NCBI RefSeq assembly: GCF_001428065.1
Contig: NZ_LMSE01000002.1
Span: forward strand, 840,445-904,444
Direction: 5' to 3'
Length of the DNA stretch: 64,000 nt
Source of the DNA: Nostocoides sp. Soil756
GTDB taxonomy: Bacteria; Actinomycetota; Actinomycetes; Actinomycetales; Dermatophilaceae
Shown here: piece by piece, positions 15,161-24,877 of the stretch
Numbering within the stretch: the stretch's first letter is position 1
How the letters are laid out: each line of letters opens with the position of its first letter
The notes under the pieces: generated by a model
Told to the model about the DNA's origin: nothing
Databases searched by the model: none
The model's input: only the letters and a program-made list of their open reading frames with translations
Program-made: the position numbers and the translations under genes

Positions 15161-16045
15161 TCAGGCCTCGAACGAGTGCTCGGCGGCGGGGAAGGTCCCG
15201 CCTGCGACGTCGGCGGCGTAGCTGCGGGCCGCGCCCAGCAGGTCACCGCGCAGGTCGGCGTACTTCTTGACGAAGCGCGGCGCCCGGCCGCCCCGTAGCC
15301 CGGCCATGTCCTGCCACACCAGCACCTGGGCGTCGCACTCCGGACCCGCCCCGATCCCGATGGTGGGGATGCGCAGGGCCGCGGTGACGGCCGCGGCGGC
15401 CGGGGCCGGCACCATCTCCATGACGACCGCGAAGCAGCCCGCCGCCTCGAGGGCCAGGGCGTCCTCGAGCAGCCGGTCGGCGCCGGAGCCGCGGCCCTGG
15501 ACCTTGTAGCCGCCCAGCACGTGCTCGCTCTGCGGGGTGAAGCCGATGTGCCCCATCACCGGGATGCCGGCGCGCACCAGCAGCTCGACCTCGGGGACCA
15601 TCGCCTTGCCGCCCTCGAGCTTGACGGCGTGGGCGAGTCCCTCCTTCATGAAGCGGGTGGCGGTGGCCAGCGCCTGCTGCGGGCTCGCCTGGTAGGAGCC
15701 GAACGGCAGGTCGGCGACGACCATGGCGCGCCGGGCGGCGCTCGTGACGGCGCGCACCAGCGGCACCAGGTGGTCGACCGTCACGGGCACCGTGGTCTCG
15801 AACCCGTAGACGTTGTTGCCGGCCGAGTCGCCCACCAGCAGAACCGGGATGCCCGCTTCGTCGAAGATCTCAGCGGTGTACATGTCGTATGCGGTGAGCA
15901 TGGCCCAGCGCTCGCCGCGCTCCTTCATCGCCAGCAGGTGCGGCACCCGCACCCGGCGCTGCGGCGCCGCCTGGGCGCCGGTGCCATAGGGGGCCACGGA
16001 CTCCGGCGCCGGGGCGGACGGGGAGGGCGTGGTGGGCTCGGTCAT
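15161..16045 (-). CDS. panB: 3-methyl-2-oxobutanoate hydroxymethyltransferase
   Basis: A 294-aa (beta/alpha)8 enzyme of pantothenate and CoA synthesis, adding a hydroxymethyl group from 5,10-methylene-THF to alpha-ketoisovalerate. Visible motifs are [17 protein letters not shown], the Mg site [52 protein letters not shown] and [21 protein letters not shown]. An unusual Pro/Ala-rich N-terminal extension of about 35 residues precedes the catalytic domain. The ATG at 16045 is 6 nt from a -10 TACCAT. Confidence 0.95.
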   Translation of the reverse strand: MTEPTTPSPSAPAPESVAPYGTGAQAAPQRRVRVPHLLAMKERGERWAMLTAYDMYTAEIFDEAGIPVLLVGDSAGNNVYGFETTVPVTVDHLVPLVRAVTSAARRAMVVADLPFGSYQASPQQALATATRFMKEGLAHAVKLEGGKAMVPEVELLVRAGIPVMGHIGFTPQSEHVLGGYKVQGRGSGADRLLEDALALEAAGCFAVVMEMVPAPAAAAVTAALRIPTIGIGAGPECDAQVLVWQDMAGLRGGRAPRFVKKYADLRGDLLGAARSYAADVAGGTFPAAEHSFEA

Positions 16046-16057
16046 CCGTCGATGGTA
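16046..16057 (-). promoter_or_regulatory. -10 element for leaderless panB transcript
   Basis: TACCAT on the minus strand (complement of 16052-16057) is 6 nt upstream of the panB ATG. Confidence 0.4.
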
Positions 16058-16109
16058 GGCCTGCCGCCGGCGCCCGCGCCGGCCGCGGCGCGGCCCGCGG
16101 TCGTTGGTC

Positions 16110-16153
16110 TTGACCCGCCCTTGACCAAGAAATGACCCGGCGCTGACGAATAC
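16110..16153 (+). promoter_or_regulatory. Four 11-bp-phased TGAC direct repeats upstream of the M6 protease
   Basis: TGACC occurs at 16111, 16122 and 16133, and TGACG at 16144, giving four units of exactly 11 bp: tTGACCCGCCC, tTGACCAAGAA, aTGACCCGGCG, cTGACGAATAC. Tandem 11-bp units facing one side of the helix are typical of OmpR/PhoP-type or SARP operator sites in actinobacteria. The array ends about 75 bp before the protease start. Confidence 0.55.
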
Positions 16154-16228
16154 TGAGAGAAAACTGTGATTGTCTCGCCCGGTCCGCGCACTGACAGGGG
16201 CCGGACGAACACTCATGGAGGAGATCTC

Positions 16229-18547
16229 GTGACGAGACGACACATCAGCGCGCTGGCAGGGGTGGCCGCCGCGGCCCTCGCCCTGACGCTCGCGCCCACC
16301 ACGGCGCAAGCGGTCCCCGCCGGTCCGGACACCCCGGAGAAGGCATCGGCCGCACGGCACGACAACCTGCCCAACCCCCTGGCCGAGGCCCAGGCGAAGC
16401 TGCGGCAGGACGCGGTCAAGCAGCTCCTGACCGGCAAGGCGGAGACGACCACGATCAACGGCAACCGGGTGATCGCGCTCAAGAGCACCAAGGGCGACGG
16501 CGACCACAAGGGCAAGGGCAAGAGCAAGGGCAGGACGAAGTACGTCAACTACCCGGTGGACCGCGAGGAGGACATCTTCACCGTCCTGGTCGACTTCGGG
16601 GACAAGGTCAACAACGCCACGGGGGGCACGGCCGGCCCGGTGCACAACCAGATCGCCGCCCCGAACCGGAAGAAGGACAACTCCACGTACTGGGTGCCGG
16701 ACTTCAACCGCCAGCACTACCAGGACATGATGTTCGGCGAGGGCGAGTCGTTCAGGGACTTCTACCTCAAGCAGTCCAACGGCCGGTTCCTGGCCAAGGG
16801 CGACGTCTCGGACTGGGTGAAGGTCCCCTACAACGAGGCCCGCTACGGCTCGAACGAGTTTGGCGACGCCCAGACCTACTGGCCGTTCGTCAGGGACACC
16901 GCGCAGGCCTGGTACGACGCCCAGAAGTCGGCCGGCAAGACGGACGCCCAGATCAAGGAGTACCTGGCGCAGTTCGACAGGGTCGACCGGTACGACTACG
17001 ACGGCGACGGCGACTTCAACGAGCCCGACGGCTACATCGACCACTTCCAGGCCATCCACGCCGGTGAGGGCGAGGAGGCCGGTGGCGGCGCCCAGGGCGA
17101 GGACGCCATCTGGTCGCACCGCTGGTACGCCTACTCCACCAACGAGGGCAAGACCGGCCCGAGCTTCAACAAGCTCGGCGGCGTGCCGCTCGGCGAGTCC
17201 GGCCTCTGGATCGGGGACTACACCACCGAGCCCGAGAACGGCGGCCTCGGTGTCTTCGCGCACGAGTTCGGCCACGACCTGGGCCTGCCCGACCTGTACG
17301 ACACCGCCGGTGGGGACAACGGCACCGGCTTCTGGACCCTCATGTCCGGTGGCTCGTGGCTGAACAAGGGCAAGGACTCCATCGGCACCACGCCCGGTTA
17401 CATGGGCGCGTGGGAGAAGCTGCAGCTCGGCTGGCTCGACCCCGTGGTCGTGCCCTACGGCCAGGACACCACGGTCAAGCTCGGCTCGGCCGACAAGGTG
17501 ACCGCCAGCGAGGCCCAGGCGATCGTCGTGCCGCTGCCCGAGCGCACCGTCGTCACGAAGAAGAACACGCCGCACTCCGGCACCGCCGAGTGGTGGTCCG
17601 GGCTCGGCAACAACCTGAGCTCGACCCTGGCCGAGGACGTCGACCTGACCGGCGCGACCTCGGGCTCGGTCAGCGCGTGGGTCTCGGGCACCCTCGAGAT
17701 CGGCTACGACTACCTCTACGGCGACGTCTCCACCGACGGCGGGGCCACCTGGGCCCCGGTCGGTGACGGCATCGACGGGTCGCTCGACGGCGACGAGAAG
17801 GCGGCCCTCGACTGGACCCAGCGCACCTGGGACCTGTCGGCCTACGCCGGCCAGGCCGTGAAGTTCCGTTTCCGGGTCGCCACCGACGGTGGTGTCGCCA
17901 GCGAGGCGTTCGTCGACGACATCACCACCACCGTCGGCACCACGACGACCACCGACGACGTCGAGTCCGGCGCCGGCGCGTGGACGGCCGCGGGCGGCTT
18001 CGAGATCACCAGCGGCACGACCTCGCGGCAGGTGCGCGACATGTACCTCGCCGAGAACCGGACCTACAGCGGGTACGACAAGACCCTCAAGACGGGTCCG
18101 TACAACTTCGGGTTCGCGAACACCCGGCCCGACTGGGTCGAGCGCTTCCCGTACCAGGACGGTCTGCTCGTCTGGTTCGCCAACGGTGAGTTCGCCGACA
18201 ACAACACCAGCGTCCACCCCGGTGGGGGCCTGGTCCTGCCGGTCGACGCGCGGCCCAACCCGGTGATCTTCGCCGACGGGTCGCTGCTGGGGAACCGTCG
18301 CCAGCCGTTCGACGCCACCTTCGGTCTCAAGCACACCGACCGGGTGACGTTCCACAAGAACGGTTCGCCGACCACGGTGCCGTCGAGCAAGGGCATCCCG
18401 ACCTTCGACGACAGCAACCCGACGAAGTACTGGTCCTCGCTCAACCCGTGGAGCTCGACCAAGGTCGCGGGATCGGGCACGTCGATGACCGTCGAGAAGT
18501 CGACGCGCAACGGCCGGACGCTCATGGTCAAGGTCGCCTTCGAGTGA
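16229..18547 (+). CDS. Secreted M6-family metalloprotease (immune inhibitor A-like)
   Basis: A 772-aa exported protease. It has a Sec signal peptide ([20 protein letters not shown], cleavage probably after ATAQA-like TTAQA near residue 32), a propeptide, then the M6 catalytic domain. The zinc site is H345-E-F-G-H349 with D355 ([16 protein letters not shown]) and a Met-turn near LMSGGSW. A putative calcium-binding stretch is [13 protein letters not shown]. The C-terminal half has beta-rich binding modules ([12 protein letters not shown]-like linker regions). There is no LPxTG or transmembrane anchor, so it is released. GTG 16229 follows GGAGGAG. Such enzymes degrade extracellular proteins; expression is probably controlled through the upstream repeat array. 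Confidence 0.92.
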   Translation: MTRRHISALAGVAAAALALTLAPTTAQAVPAGPDTPEKASAARHDNLPNPLAEAQAKLRQDAVKQLLTGKAETTTINGNRVIALKSTKGDGDHKGKGKSKGRTKYVNYPVDREEDIFTVLVDFGDKVNNATGGTAGPVHNQIAAPNRKKDNSTYWVPDFNRQHYQDMMFGEGESFRDFYLKQSNGRFLAKGDVSDWVKVPYNEARYGSNEFGDAQTYWPFVRDTAQAWYDAQKSAGKTDAQIKEYLAQFDRVDRYDYDGDGDFNEPDGYIDHFQAIHAGEGEEAGGGAQGEDAIWSHRWYAYSTNEGKTGPSFNKLGGVPLGESGLWIGDYTTEPENGGLGVFAHEFGHDLGLPDLYDTAGGDNGTGFWTLMSGGSWLNKGKDSIGTTPGYMGAWEKLQLGWLDPVVVPYGQDTTVKLGSADKVTASEAQAIVVPLPERTVVTKKNTPHSGTAEWWSGLGNNLSSTLAEDVDLTGATSGSVSAWVSGTLEIGYDYLYGDVSTDGGATWAPVGDGIDGSLDGDEKAALDWTQRTWDLSAYAGQAVKFRFRVATDGGVASEAFVDDITTTVGTTTTTDDVESGAGAWTAAGGFEITSGTTSRQVRDMYLAENRTYSGYDKTLKTGPYNFGFANTRPDWVERFPYQDGLLVWFANGEFADNNTSVHPGGGLVLPVDARPNPVIFADGSLLGNRRQPFDATFGLKHTDRVTFHKNGSPTTVPSSKGIPTFDDSNPTKYWSSLNPWSSTKVAGSGTSMTVEKSTRNGRTLMVKVAFE

Positions 18548-18573
18548 CCTGACGAGCATCCTGCTCCCACGGA

Positions 18574-18601
18574 GGGGGCCCGGGCAGTCGCCCGGGCCCC
18601 C
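18574..18601 (+). terminator. Strong hairpin terminator after the M6 protease
   Basis: GGGGGCCCGGG (18574-18584) pairs perfectly with CCCGGGCCCCC (18591-18601) around CAGTCG, 27 bp after the protease stop. It is followed by only a short pyrimidine run, as is common in high-GC genomes. Confidence 0.65.
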
Positions 18602-18634
18602 TTCGGCGTGCACGGGCCGGGGAGCCCGCGCGTG

Positions 18635-18662
18635 TCACGTCATCCCGACGAAACGTGGGATG
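18635..18662 (+). promoter_or_regulatory. GlnR-like half site and dyad upstream of glnA2
   Basis: GTCAT-CCCGAC-GAAAC (18639-18654) matches the actinobacterial GlnR box unit gTnAC-n6-GaAAC with one mismatch. The same DNA forms a dyad CATCCC...GGGATG (18641-18662). The position about 20-40 bp before the ATG suits nitrogen-dependent control of glutamine synthetase. Confidence 0.4.
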
Positions 18663-18678
18663 AGGCAGGATTCGACCC

Positions 18679-20016
18679 ATGGACCGTCAGCAGGAGTTCG
18701 TCCTCCGCACCATCGAAGAGCGTGACATCCGGTTCGTCCGGCTGTGGTTCACCGACGTCCTGGGCACGTTGAAGTCGGTGGCCATCGCCCCGGCCGAGCT
18801 CGAGGGAGCCTTCGCCGAGGGGATCGGCTTCGACGGCTCGGTCATCGAGGGCTTCGCGCGGGTCTACGAGTCCGACATGCTCGCCAAGCCCGACCCGTCG
18901 ACCTTCCAGGTGCTGCCCTGGCGCGGCGAGAGCAACGGCACGGCCCGGATGTTCTGCGACATCACCCTGCCCGACGGCACGCCGAGCATGGCCGACCCCC
19001 GGCACGTGCTGCAGCGCTCGCTGGCCAAGGCCGCCGACATGGGCTTCACCTTCTACACCCACCCCGAGATCGAGTTCTTCCTGCTCGAGCAGGGCTGGAA
19101 GCCGGGCCGGCGGCCGCGACCCATCGACACCTCGGGCTACTTCGACCACACCCCGCACGGCTCCAGCACCGACTTCCGGCGGGCCGCCATCACCATGCTC
19201 GAGGCGATGGGGATCTCGGTCGAGTTCAGCCACCACGAGGCGGCCCCCGGGCAGAACGAGATCGACCTGCGCTACGCCGACGCCCTGACCACCGCCGACA
19301 ACATCATGACCTTCCGCACCGTGGTCAAGGAGGTCGCGCTCGAGCAGGGGATCTACGCCTCGTTCATGCCCAAGCCGTTCGCCGAGCACCCCGGGTCGGG
19401 GATGCACACCCACGTCTCGCTCTTCGAGGGCGACACCAACGCCTTCCACGAGCCCGGCGCCCCGTACCAGCTCTCGAAGGTGGGCCGGCAGTTCATCGCG
19501 GGGCTGCTGGTGCACGGTGCCGAGACCGCGGCCGTCACCAACCAGTGGGTGAACAGCTACAAGCGGCTGTGGGGCGGGGCCGAGGCCCCGTCGTACCTCA
19601 CCTGGGGCCACAACAACCGCTCGGCCCTGGTGCGGGTGCCGATGTACAAGCCCGAGAAGGGGCAGAGCACCCGGGTCGAGATCCGCAGCATCGACACCGC
19701 GTGCAACCCCTACCTCGCCTTCGCGGTGCTGCTCGCGGCCGGGCTCAAGGGCATCGAGGAGGGCTACGAGCTGCCCCCCGAGACCGAGGACGACGTGTGG
19801 GCCCTCACCGACGCCGAGCGCCGGGCGATGGGGATCCGACCGCTGCCCGCGAGCCTGGTCGAGGCGATCCAGACCATGGAGGCCAGCGAGCTCGTCGCCG
19901 AGACCCTGGGCGAGCACACCTTCGACTTCTTCCTGCGCAACAAGCGCGCCGAGTGGGCCGACTACCGCAACCAGGTGACGGCCTTCGAGCTCGAGCGGTA
20001 CCTGCCGAGCCTGTGA
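18679..20016 (+). CDS. glnA2: Glutamine synthetase type I (GlnA2 class)
   Basis: A 445-aa enzyme condensing ammonia with glutamate. It has the beta-grasp N-terminal domain (FDGSVIEGFARVYESDMLAKP) and a catalytic domain with THPEIEFFLLE, HHEAAPGQNEIDLRYADALT, KPFAEHPGSGMHTHVSL, NSYKRLWGGAEAPSYLTWGH and RVEIRSIDTACNPYLA. The C-terminus ALGEHT-like TLGEHTFDFFLRNKRAEWAD closely resembles mycobacterial GlnA2 (446 aa) and is shorter than GlnA1 (about 478 aa). A Tyr in EEGYELPPE lies in the region of the adenylylation site. glnE follows 10 bp downstream, so synthesis of the enzyme and its regulator is linked. Confidence 0.93.
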   Translation: MDRQQEFVLRTIEERDIRFVRLWFTDVLGTLKSVAIAPAELEGAFAEGIGFDGSVIEGFARVYESDMLAKPDPSTFQVLPWRGESNGTARMFCDITLPDGTPSMADPRHVLQRSLAKAADMGFTFYTHPEIEFFLLEQGWKPGRRPRPIDTSGYFDHTPHGSSTDFRRAAITMLEAMGISVEFSHHEAAPGQNEIDLRYADALTTADNIMTFRTVVKEVALEQGIYASFMPKPFAEHPGSGMHTHVSLFEGDTNAFHEPGAPYQLSKVGRQFIAGLLVHGAETAAVTNQWVNSYKRLWGGAEAPSYLTWGHNNRSALVRVPMYKPEKGQSTRVEIRSIDTACNPYLAFAVLLAAGLKGIEEGYELPPETEDDVWALTDAERRAMGIRPLPASLVEAIQTMEASELVAETLGEHTFDFFLRNKRAEWADYRNQVTAFELERYLPSL

Positions 20017-20026
20017 GGGCTCCCCG

Positions 20027-23023
20027 GTGAGCTCACGGCCTCCTGAGTCCGTCCCGGCCGGCGTCGCCCGCCTGGGGTTCGACGACCCCGGCCGGGCCAA
20101 CGCCCTGCTCGACGACCCCGCGCTCGACGGCATCGCCGGCACCCCCGACCGGATCGACGCCGGGGGCCTGAGCGAGGGGCTCTCGCGGGCGGCCGACCCC
20201 GACGGCGCGCTGCTGGGTCTGGTGCGCTTCATGGAGGCCGCCGACCGGGTGCCCGGCCTGCGCGCGGCCGTCGTCACCGCGCTGCGGCAGGAGACGGTGG
20301 CGCGGCGCCGGCTGCTCGCCGTCCTCGGCGGCTCCAGCGCGCTGGCCGACCACCTGGTGGCGCACCCCGAGCACTGGACGGCCGTCACCGAGGCCGCGCC
20401 GGTGGCCCCCAGCGTGCGCCGGGACCGCCTGGTGGCGGCCGTGCGCGAGCCCGGCGAGCGGACGCCGGCCGACGCGCTGCGGGTCGCCTACCGCGAGCAG
20501 CTGCTCGGGATCGCCGCCCTCGACCTGACCGCCGAGGACCCCAGCGATGTGCTGGTCGACACCGCGGCCGCCCTGGCCGACCTCGCGAGCGCGGCCCTGG
20601 AGGCCGCCCTGGTCGCGGCTCGGGCCGAGGTGGGGGAGGCCGCCGACACCACCCGCCTGGCCGTCATCGCGATGGGTAAGACCGGTGGTCGCGAGCTGAA
20701 CTACATCTCCGACGTGGACGTGGTCTTCGTGGCCGAGCCCGTCGAGGGTGTCGACGAGGGCTCGGCGCTGGCCGTGGCGACCGACCTGGCGACCCGGATG
20801 ATGCGCCTCTGCTCGGCCTCGACCGCGGCCGGGTCGCTGTGGCAGGTCGACCCGGCGCTGCGGCCGGAGGGTCGCAGCGGCCCGCTGGTGCGCACCGTGG
20901 CGAGCCACCGGGCCTACTACGAGCGCTGGGCCAAGACCTGGGAGTTCCAGGCGCTGCTCAAGGCGCGGCCGGTGGCGGGCGACGAGGGGGTCGGGGCGGC
21001 CTACCTCGACGCGGTGCGCCCGATGGTGTGGCAGGCCTCGTCCCGCGAGAACTTCGTCGGCGACGTGCAGGCGATGCGGCGCCGGGTCGAGGAGCACATC
21101 CCCAAGGCCGAGGCCGACCGCCAGATCAAGCTGGGCGCCGGCGGCCTGCGCGACGTCGAGTTCTCGGTGCAGCTGCTGCAGCTGGTGCACGGCCGGGCCG
21201 ACGAGTCGCTGCGCGGCGCGAGCACCCTGGAGGCCCTCGACGCCCTGTCGACGGGTGGCTACATCGGGCGCGACGACGCCGCCACGCTGGCGGCCGCCTA
21301 CCGCTACCTGCGCGCGCTGGAGCACCGGGTGCAGCTGCACCGGCTGCGCCGCACCCACCTGATGCCGACCTCGGACGCAGACCTGCGCCGCCTCGGTCGC
21401 GCGCTCGGGCACCGCAGTACACCGGCCGAGGCGGTGCTCGAGCAGTGGCGGGCCCGGCGTCGCGAGGTCCGCCGGCTGCACGAGCGCATCTTCTACCGGC
21501 CGCTGCTCTCGGCGGTGGCGCGCCTGTCGGACCAGGACGTGCGCCTCACCCCCGAGGCGGCCCGGGAGCGGTTGTCGGCGCTGGGGTTCCGCGACCCCGC
21601 CGGCGCCCTGCGCCATCTCGAGGCCCTGACCTCGGGGGTGAGCCGGCGCGCCGCCATCCAGCGCCAGCTGCTGCCGGTGATGCTCGGCTGGTTCGCCGAC
21701 GAGGCCGACCCGGACGCGGGGCTGCTGGCCTTCCGCAAGATCAGCGACGAGCTCGGCACCACCCATTGGTACCTGCGCCTCCTGCGCGACGAGGGGTCGG
21801 CGGCCGAGCGGTTGGCGCACACCCTGGCGCGCAGCCGGTGGGCCGCCGCGCTGCTCGAGCAGGCACCCGAGTGCGTGCAGTTCCTCGCCGACCAAGCGGG
21901 GATGACGCCGCGCTCGCGCGAGGAGGTGCTGCGCCGGATGCGCTCGGCCGCCGGGCGCAAGGACGACCCCGAGGCCGCGGTACTCGCCGCGCGCACGATC
22001 CGGCGTTCGGAGCTGTTCCGGATCGCGGTGGCCGACCTGTCGGGAGCGCTCACGCTGGCCGACCTCGGCGGGGCCATGGCCGACCTGACCTCGGCCCTGC
22101 TGGAGGTCACTCTCGAGGTGAGCCACCGGGCGGTGTGCGCCGAGGCGGGGGAGGCGCCCCTGACCCGCCTGCTGGTGGTGGGGATGGGCCGGCTGGGCGG
22201 GCGCGAACAGAGCTACGGCTCCGACGCCGATGTGCTCTTCGTGCACGACCCCGAGCCGGGCGCCGACGAGCACGCGGCCCAGACCCAGGCCATGGACGTG
22301 GTCCGCCGGGTCATCGCGCTGCTGGGGCGCCCCGGGCCCGACCCCACCCTCGACGTCGACGCGGGGTTGCGCCCCGAGGGCAAGAACGGGCCGCTGGTGC
22401 GCTCGCTGGCGTCCTACCGCGAGTACTACGCCCGCTGGTCGCTGGTGTGGGAGGCGCAGGCCCTGCTCCGGGCCACCCCGGTGGCCGGCGACGAGGGGCT
22501 GGCGACGCGCTTCGGCGAGCTCATCGCACCCATCCGATGGCCCGAGGGCGGCCTGGACGCCGGGCAGGTCCGTGAGATCCGCACCCTCAAGGCGCGGGTC
22601 GAGGCCGAGCGGCTGCCGCGCGGCGCGGACCGCAAGACGCACTTCAAGCTGGGTCACGGCGGCCTCTCGGACGTCGAATGGGTGGTGCAGCTGGTGCAGC
22701 TGCGCCACGCCCACGAGCACCCCGAGCTGCGTACGGCCTCGACCCTGGACGCGCTCGAGGCCGCCCGCCGGCTCGGCCTGGTCGACGAGGAGCACGCGCA
22801 GGCCCTTGCTGCGTCGTGGACGCTGGCCTCGCGGATGCGCAACGCCAGCGTGCTCTTCCGCGGCCGGGCGGTCGACGCGGTGCCGACCTACGACCGCGAC
22901 GCCGACGGGGTGGCCCGCATCATCGGGATGGAGGCCGGCACCGGGCAGGACCTGGGCGAGCGCTACCGCCGGGTCGCCCGCCGCGCCCGGGCCGCGTTCG
23001 AGGCGGAGTTCTACGGCCCCTGA
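20027..23023 (+). CDS. glnE: Bifunctional glutamine-synthetase adenylyltransferase/deadenylylase
   Basis: A 998-aa protein with two nucleotidyltransferase domains in tandem. The N-terminal (deadenylylating) one has IAMGKTGGRELNYISDVDVV (G-G-x-x-x-x-x-S-D-x-D) and the C-terminal (adenylylating) one has GMGRLGGREQSYGSDADVLF. Each is followed by a GlnD-PII-uridylyltransferase-like helical module with DPALRPEGRSGPLVRT or DAGLRPEGKNGPLVRS and LGAGGLRDVEFSVQLLQL or LGHGGLSDVEWVVQLVQL. It covalently tunes glutamine synthetase to nitrogen status. GTG 20027 is the first start after glnA2. Length is normal for the family. Confidence 0.96.
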   Translation: MSSRPPESVPAGVARLGFDDPGRANALLDDPALDGIAGTPDRIDAGGLSEGLSRAADPDGALLGLVRFMEAADRVPGLRAAVVTALRQETVARRRLLAVLGGSSALADHLVAHPEHWTAVTEAAPVAPSVRRDRLVAAVREPGERTPADALRVAYREQLLGIAALDLTAEDPSDVLVDTAAALADLASAALEAALVAARAEVGEAADTTRLAVIAMGKTGGRELNYISDVDVVFVAEPVEGVDEGSALAVATDLATRMMRLCSASTAAGSLWQVDPALRPEGRSGPLVRTVASHRAYYERWAKTWEFQALLKARPVAGDEGVGAAYLDAVRPMVWQASSRENFVGDVQAMRRRVEEHIPKAEADRQIKLGAGGLRDVEFSVQLLQLVHGRADESLRGASTLEALDALSTGGYIGRDDAATLAAAYRYLRALEHRVQLHRLRRTHLMPTSDADLRRLGRALGHRSTPAEAVLEQWRARRREVRRLHERIFYRPLLSAVARLSDQDVRLTPEAARERLSALGFRDPAGALRHLEALTSGVSRRAAIQRQLLPVMLGWFADEADPDAGLLAFRKISDELGTTHWYLRLLRDEGSAAERLAHTLARSRWAAALLEQAPECVQFLADQAGMTPRSREEVLRRMRSAAGRKDDPEAAVLAARTIRRSELFRIAVADLSGALTLADLGGAMADLTSALLEVTLEVSHRAVCAEAGEAPLTRLLVVGMGRLGGREQSYGSDADVLFVHDPEPGADEHAAQTQAMDVVRRVIALLGRPGPDPTLDVDAGLRPEGKNGPLVRSLASYREYYARWSLVWEAQALLRATPVAGDEGLATRFGELIAPIRWPEGGLDAGQVREIRTLKARVEAERLPRGADRKTHFKLGHGGLSDVEWVVQLVQLRHAHEHPELRTASTLDALEAARRLGLVDEEHAQALAASWTLASRMRNASVLFRGRAVDAVPTYDRDADGVARIIGMEAGTGQDLGERYRRVARRARAAFEAEFYGP

Positions 23024-23069
23024 GCGCGCCGCGAGGCGGGCGGGCGGGGCGGGGCCGCGACCCGAAACC

Positions 23070-23081
23070 TAGACTGGGCGC
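23070..23081 (+). promoter_or_regulatory. -10 element for leaderless hisD transcript
   Basis: TAGACT (23070-23075) is 6 nt before the hisD ATG, the same hexamer and spacing as at hisC and map. Confidence 0.5.
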
Positions 23082-24431
23082 ATGTCCCAGAACACCACCG
23101 GCGTGATCGCGCGTCTCGACCTGCGCGGCTCGCGCCCCGGCCTGCGCGAGCTGCGCGCCGCCCTGCCGCGCGCGGAGTTCGACGTCGAGGCCGCTCTCGC
23201 CACCGTGCGCCCGATCGTCGAGGACGTGCGCGACCGGGGAGCGGTCGCGCTGGCCGAGGCCGCCGAGCGGTTCGACGGCGGAGCGCCGCCCTCGCTGCGG
23301 GTCCCGGCCGAGGTCGTCGCCGCGGCCCTGGGCGGCCTGGACCCCGCCGTGCGGGCGGCCCTGGAGGAGTCGATCCGGCGCGCGCGCATCGTGCACGAGG
23401 CCCAGCGGCGCACCGACCACACCACCGAAGTGGTCCACGGCGGCAGCGTCACCGAGCGCTGGGTGCCGGTGGACCGGGTCGGGCTCTACGTGCCCGGCGG
23501 ACGGGCCGTCTACCCGAGCAGCGTGGTCATGAACGTGGTGCCCGCGCAGGCGGCGCGGGTGCCGAGCCTGGCCGTGGCCAGCCCGCCCCAGCGCGACCAC
23601 GGCGGCTGGCCGCACCCCACCATCCTGGCCGCGTGCGCCCTGCTCGGGGTCGAGGAGGTCTACGCCATGGGCGGGGCCCAGGCCGTCGCGGCCTTCGCCT
23701 ACGGGTTCGAGGAGGACGGAGCCGTCTGCGAGCCGGTGTCGCTGGTCACCGGCCCGGGCAACATCTACGTCACGGCCGCCAAGCGGCTGCTCAAGGGGCT
23801 CATCGGCATCGACTCCGAGGCCGGCCCGACCGAGATCGCGGTGCTGGCCGACGCCACCGCCGACGCCGAGCACGTGGCCTCGGACCTGGTGTCGCAGGCC
23901 GAGCACGACCCGCTGGCGGCGGCCGTGCTGGTCACCCACGACGCGGCGCTGGCCGACGCGGTCGAGGCGGCCCTGGTGCGCCGGGTGGCCGCCACCAAGC
24001 ACACCGAGCGGGTGGCCGAGGCCCTGGCGGGCCGGCAGTCGGCCATCGTCCTCGTCGACGACCTCGAGGTCGGGCTCGACGTGGTCAACGCCTACGCCGC
24101 CGAGCACCTCGAGATCCAGACCGCCGACGCCGCCGCGGTGGCGGCCCGGGTCCGCAACGCCGGCGCCGTCTTCGTCGGCCCGTGGGCGCCGGTCAGCCTC
24201 GGCGACTACTGCGCGGGCTCCAACCACGTCCTGCCCACCGGCGGCTGCGCGTGCCACAGCAGCGGGCTGTCGGTGCAGTCGTTCCTGCGCGGCATCCACG
24301 TCGTCGAGTACGACCAGGCCGCGCTGCGCGACGTCGGCGGCCACGTGGTGTCGCTCTCGCGGGCCGAGGACCTGCCGGCCCACGGCGAGGCGGTCCTGGC
24401 GCGGGTGCCCGAGGTCGAGCCCGGCGCCTGA
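23082..24431 (+). CDS. hisD: Histidinol dehydrogenase
   Basis: A 449-aa enzyme for the last two steps of histidine synthesis (histidinol to histidine, with two NAD+). Motifs: [69 protein letters not shown] (zinc-ligand Gln/His), and [20 protein letters not shown] with the later HVVEYD. Length is typical. The remaining his genes resume only at 28412, because the nrdAB module separates hisD from hisC. Confidence 0.96.
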   Translation: MSQNTTGVIARLDLRGSRPGLRELRAALPRAEFDVEAALATVRPIVEDVRDRGAVALAEAAERFDGGAPPSLRVPAEVVAAALGGLDPAVRAALEESIRRARIVHEAQRRTDHTTEVVHGGSVTERWVPVDRVGLYVPGGRAVYPSSVVMNVVPAQAARVPSLAVASPPQRDHGGWPHPTILAACALLGVEEVYAMGGAQAVAAFAYGFEEDGAVCEPVSLVTGPGNIYVTAAKRLLKGLIGIDSEAGPTEIAVLADATADAEHVASDLVSQAEHDPLAAAVLVTHDAALADAVEAALVRRVAATKHTERVAEALAGRQSAIVLVDDLEVGLDVVNAYAAEHLEIQTADAAAVAARVRNAGAVFVGPWAPVSLGDYCAGSNHVLPTGGCACHSSGLSVQSFLRGIHVVEYDQAALRDVGGHVVSLSRAEDLPAHGEAVLARVPEVEPGA

Positions 24432-24518
24432 GGGTCCTCCTCGCGTTCGGTCGCCACGCGCGACACGCCACGACATCTGGGTCCGACGCCGCGCCAGGAC
24501 CCCCACATATGGTGTCTC

Positions 24519-24710
24519 TCGCAGCTGGTCCTCGACCCGCCCCTGGGCGGTGAGAGGGGCAAGAGGGAACCCGGTGCGAGTCCGGGACTGCCCCGCAGCG
24601 GTGAGTGGGAACGACCCCCGTCAGACAGCACTGGGCGCGCGAGCGCCTGGGAAGCGACGGGCAGTAGGCGGCGCGAGCCGGGCCCACGAGTCCGAAGACC
24701 TGCCAGTCGC
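24519..24710 (+). ncRNA. Cobalamin (adenosylcobalamin) riboswitch controlling nrdAB
   Basis: The conserved core is clear: GGTGCGAGTCCGGGACTGCC (24573-24592), CCGCAGCGGTGAG, the CAGCACTGGGC...GCCTGGGAAG arm, and the B12 box CGAGTCCGAAGACCTGCC (24687-24704). CTGGTC near 24525 can pair with GACCTGCCAG to close P1. It lies about 170 bp upstream of nrdA on the same strand. In Streptomyces a B12 riboswitch represses class Ia RNR when cobalamin is available for the class II enzyme; the same logic is inferred here. Confidence 0.94.
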
Positions 24711-24711
24711 G

Positions 24712-24731
24712 CCGCATCCGCCCGGGTGCGG
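24712..24731 (+). promoter_or_regulatory. Hairpin in the riboswitch expression platform
   Basis: CCGCATCC (24712-24719) pairs with GGGTGCGG (24724-24731) around GCCC immediately after the B12 box. There is no U-tract, so whether it terminates transcription is uncertain. The remaining 24732-24862 leader shows another short hairpin (GCCGGC...GCCGGC) but no gene. Confidence 0.4.
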
Positions 24732-24877
24732 CACTTCCACGGTCGCGCGGGACGGCCGACGGGAGCACTCGGGTCCTCGGGCCGCCGGCACCTCTGGTCG
24801 CCGGCCGCCCTCTCCCGCGTCCGCTCGTCGCCCCCTCGCCCGGCCCGGAGGTCACCTTCGGCTCGCGAGGAGAGAGC

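Noticed and set aside
16046-18613. 1150-codon minus-strand frame extending panB across the M6 protease
   Set aside because: Antisense shadow of the protease, rich in Val/Gly/Arg; PanB starts at ATG 16045 with its own -10 box.
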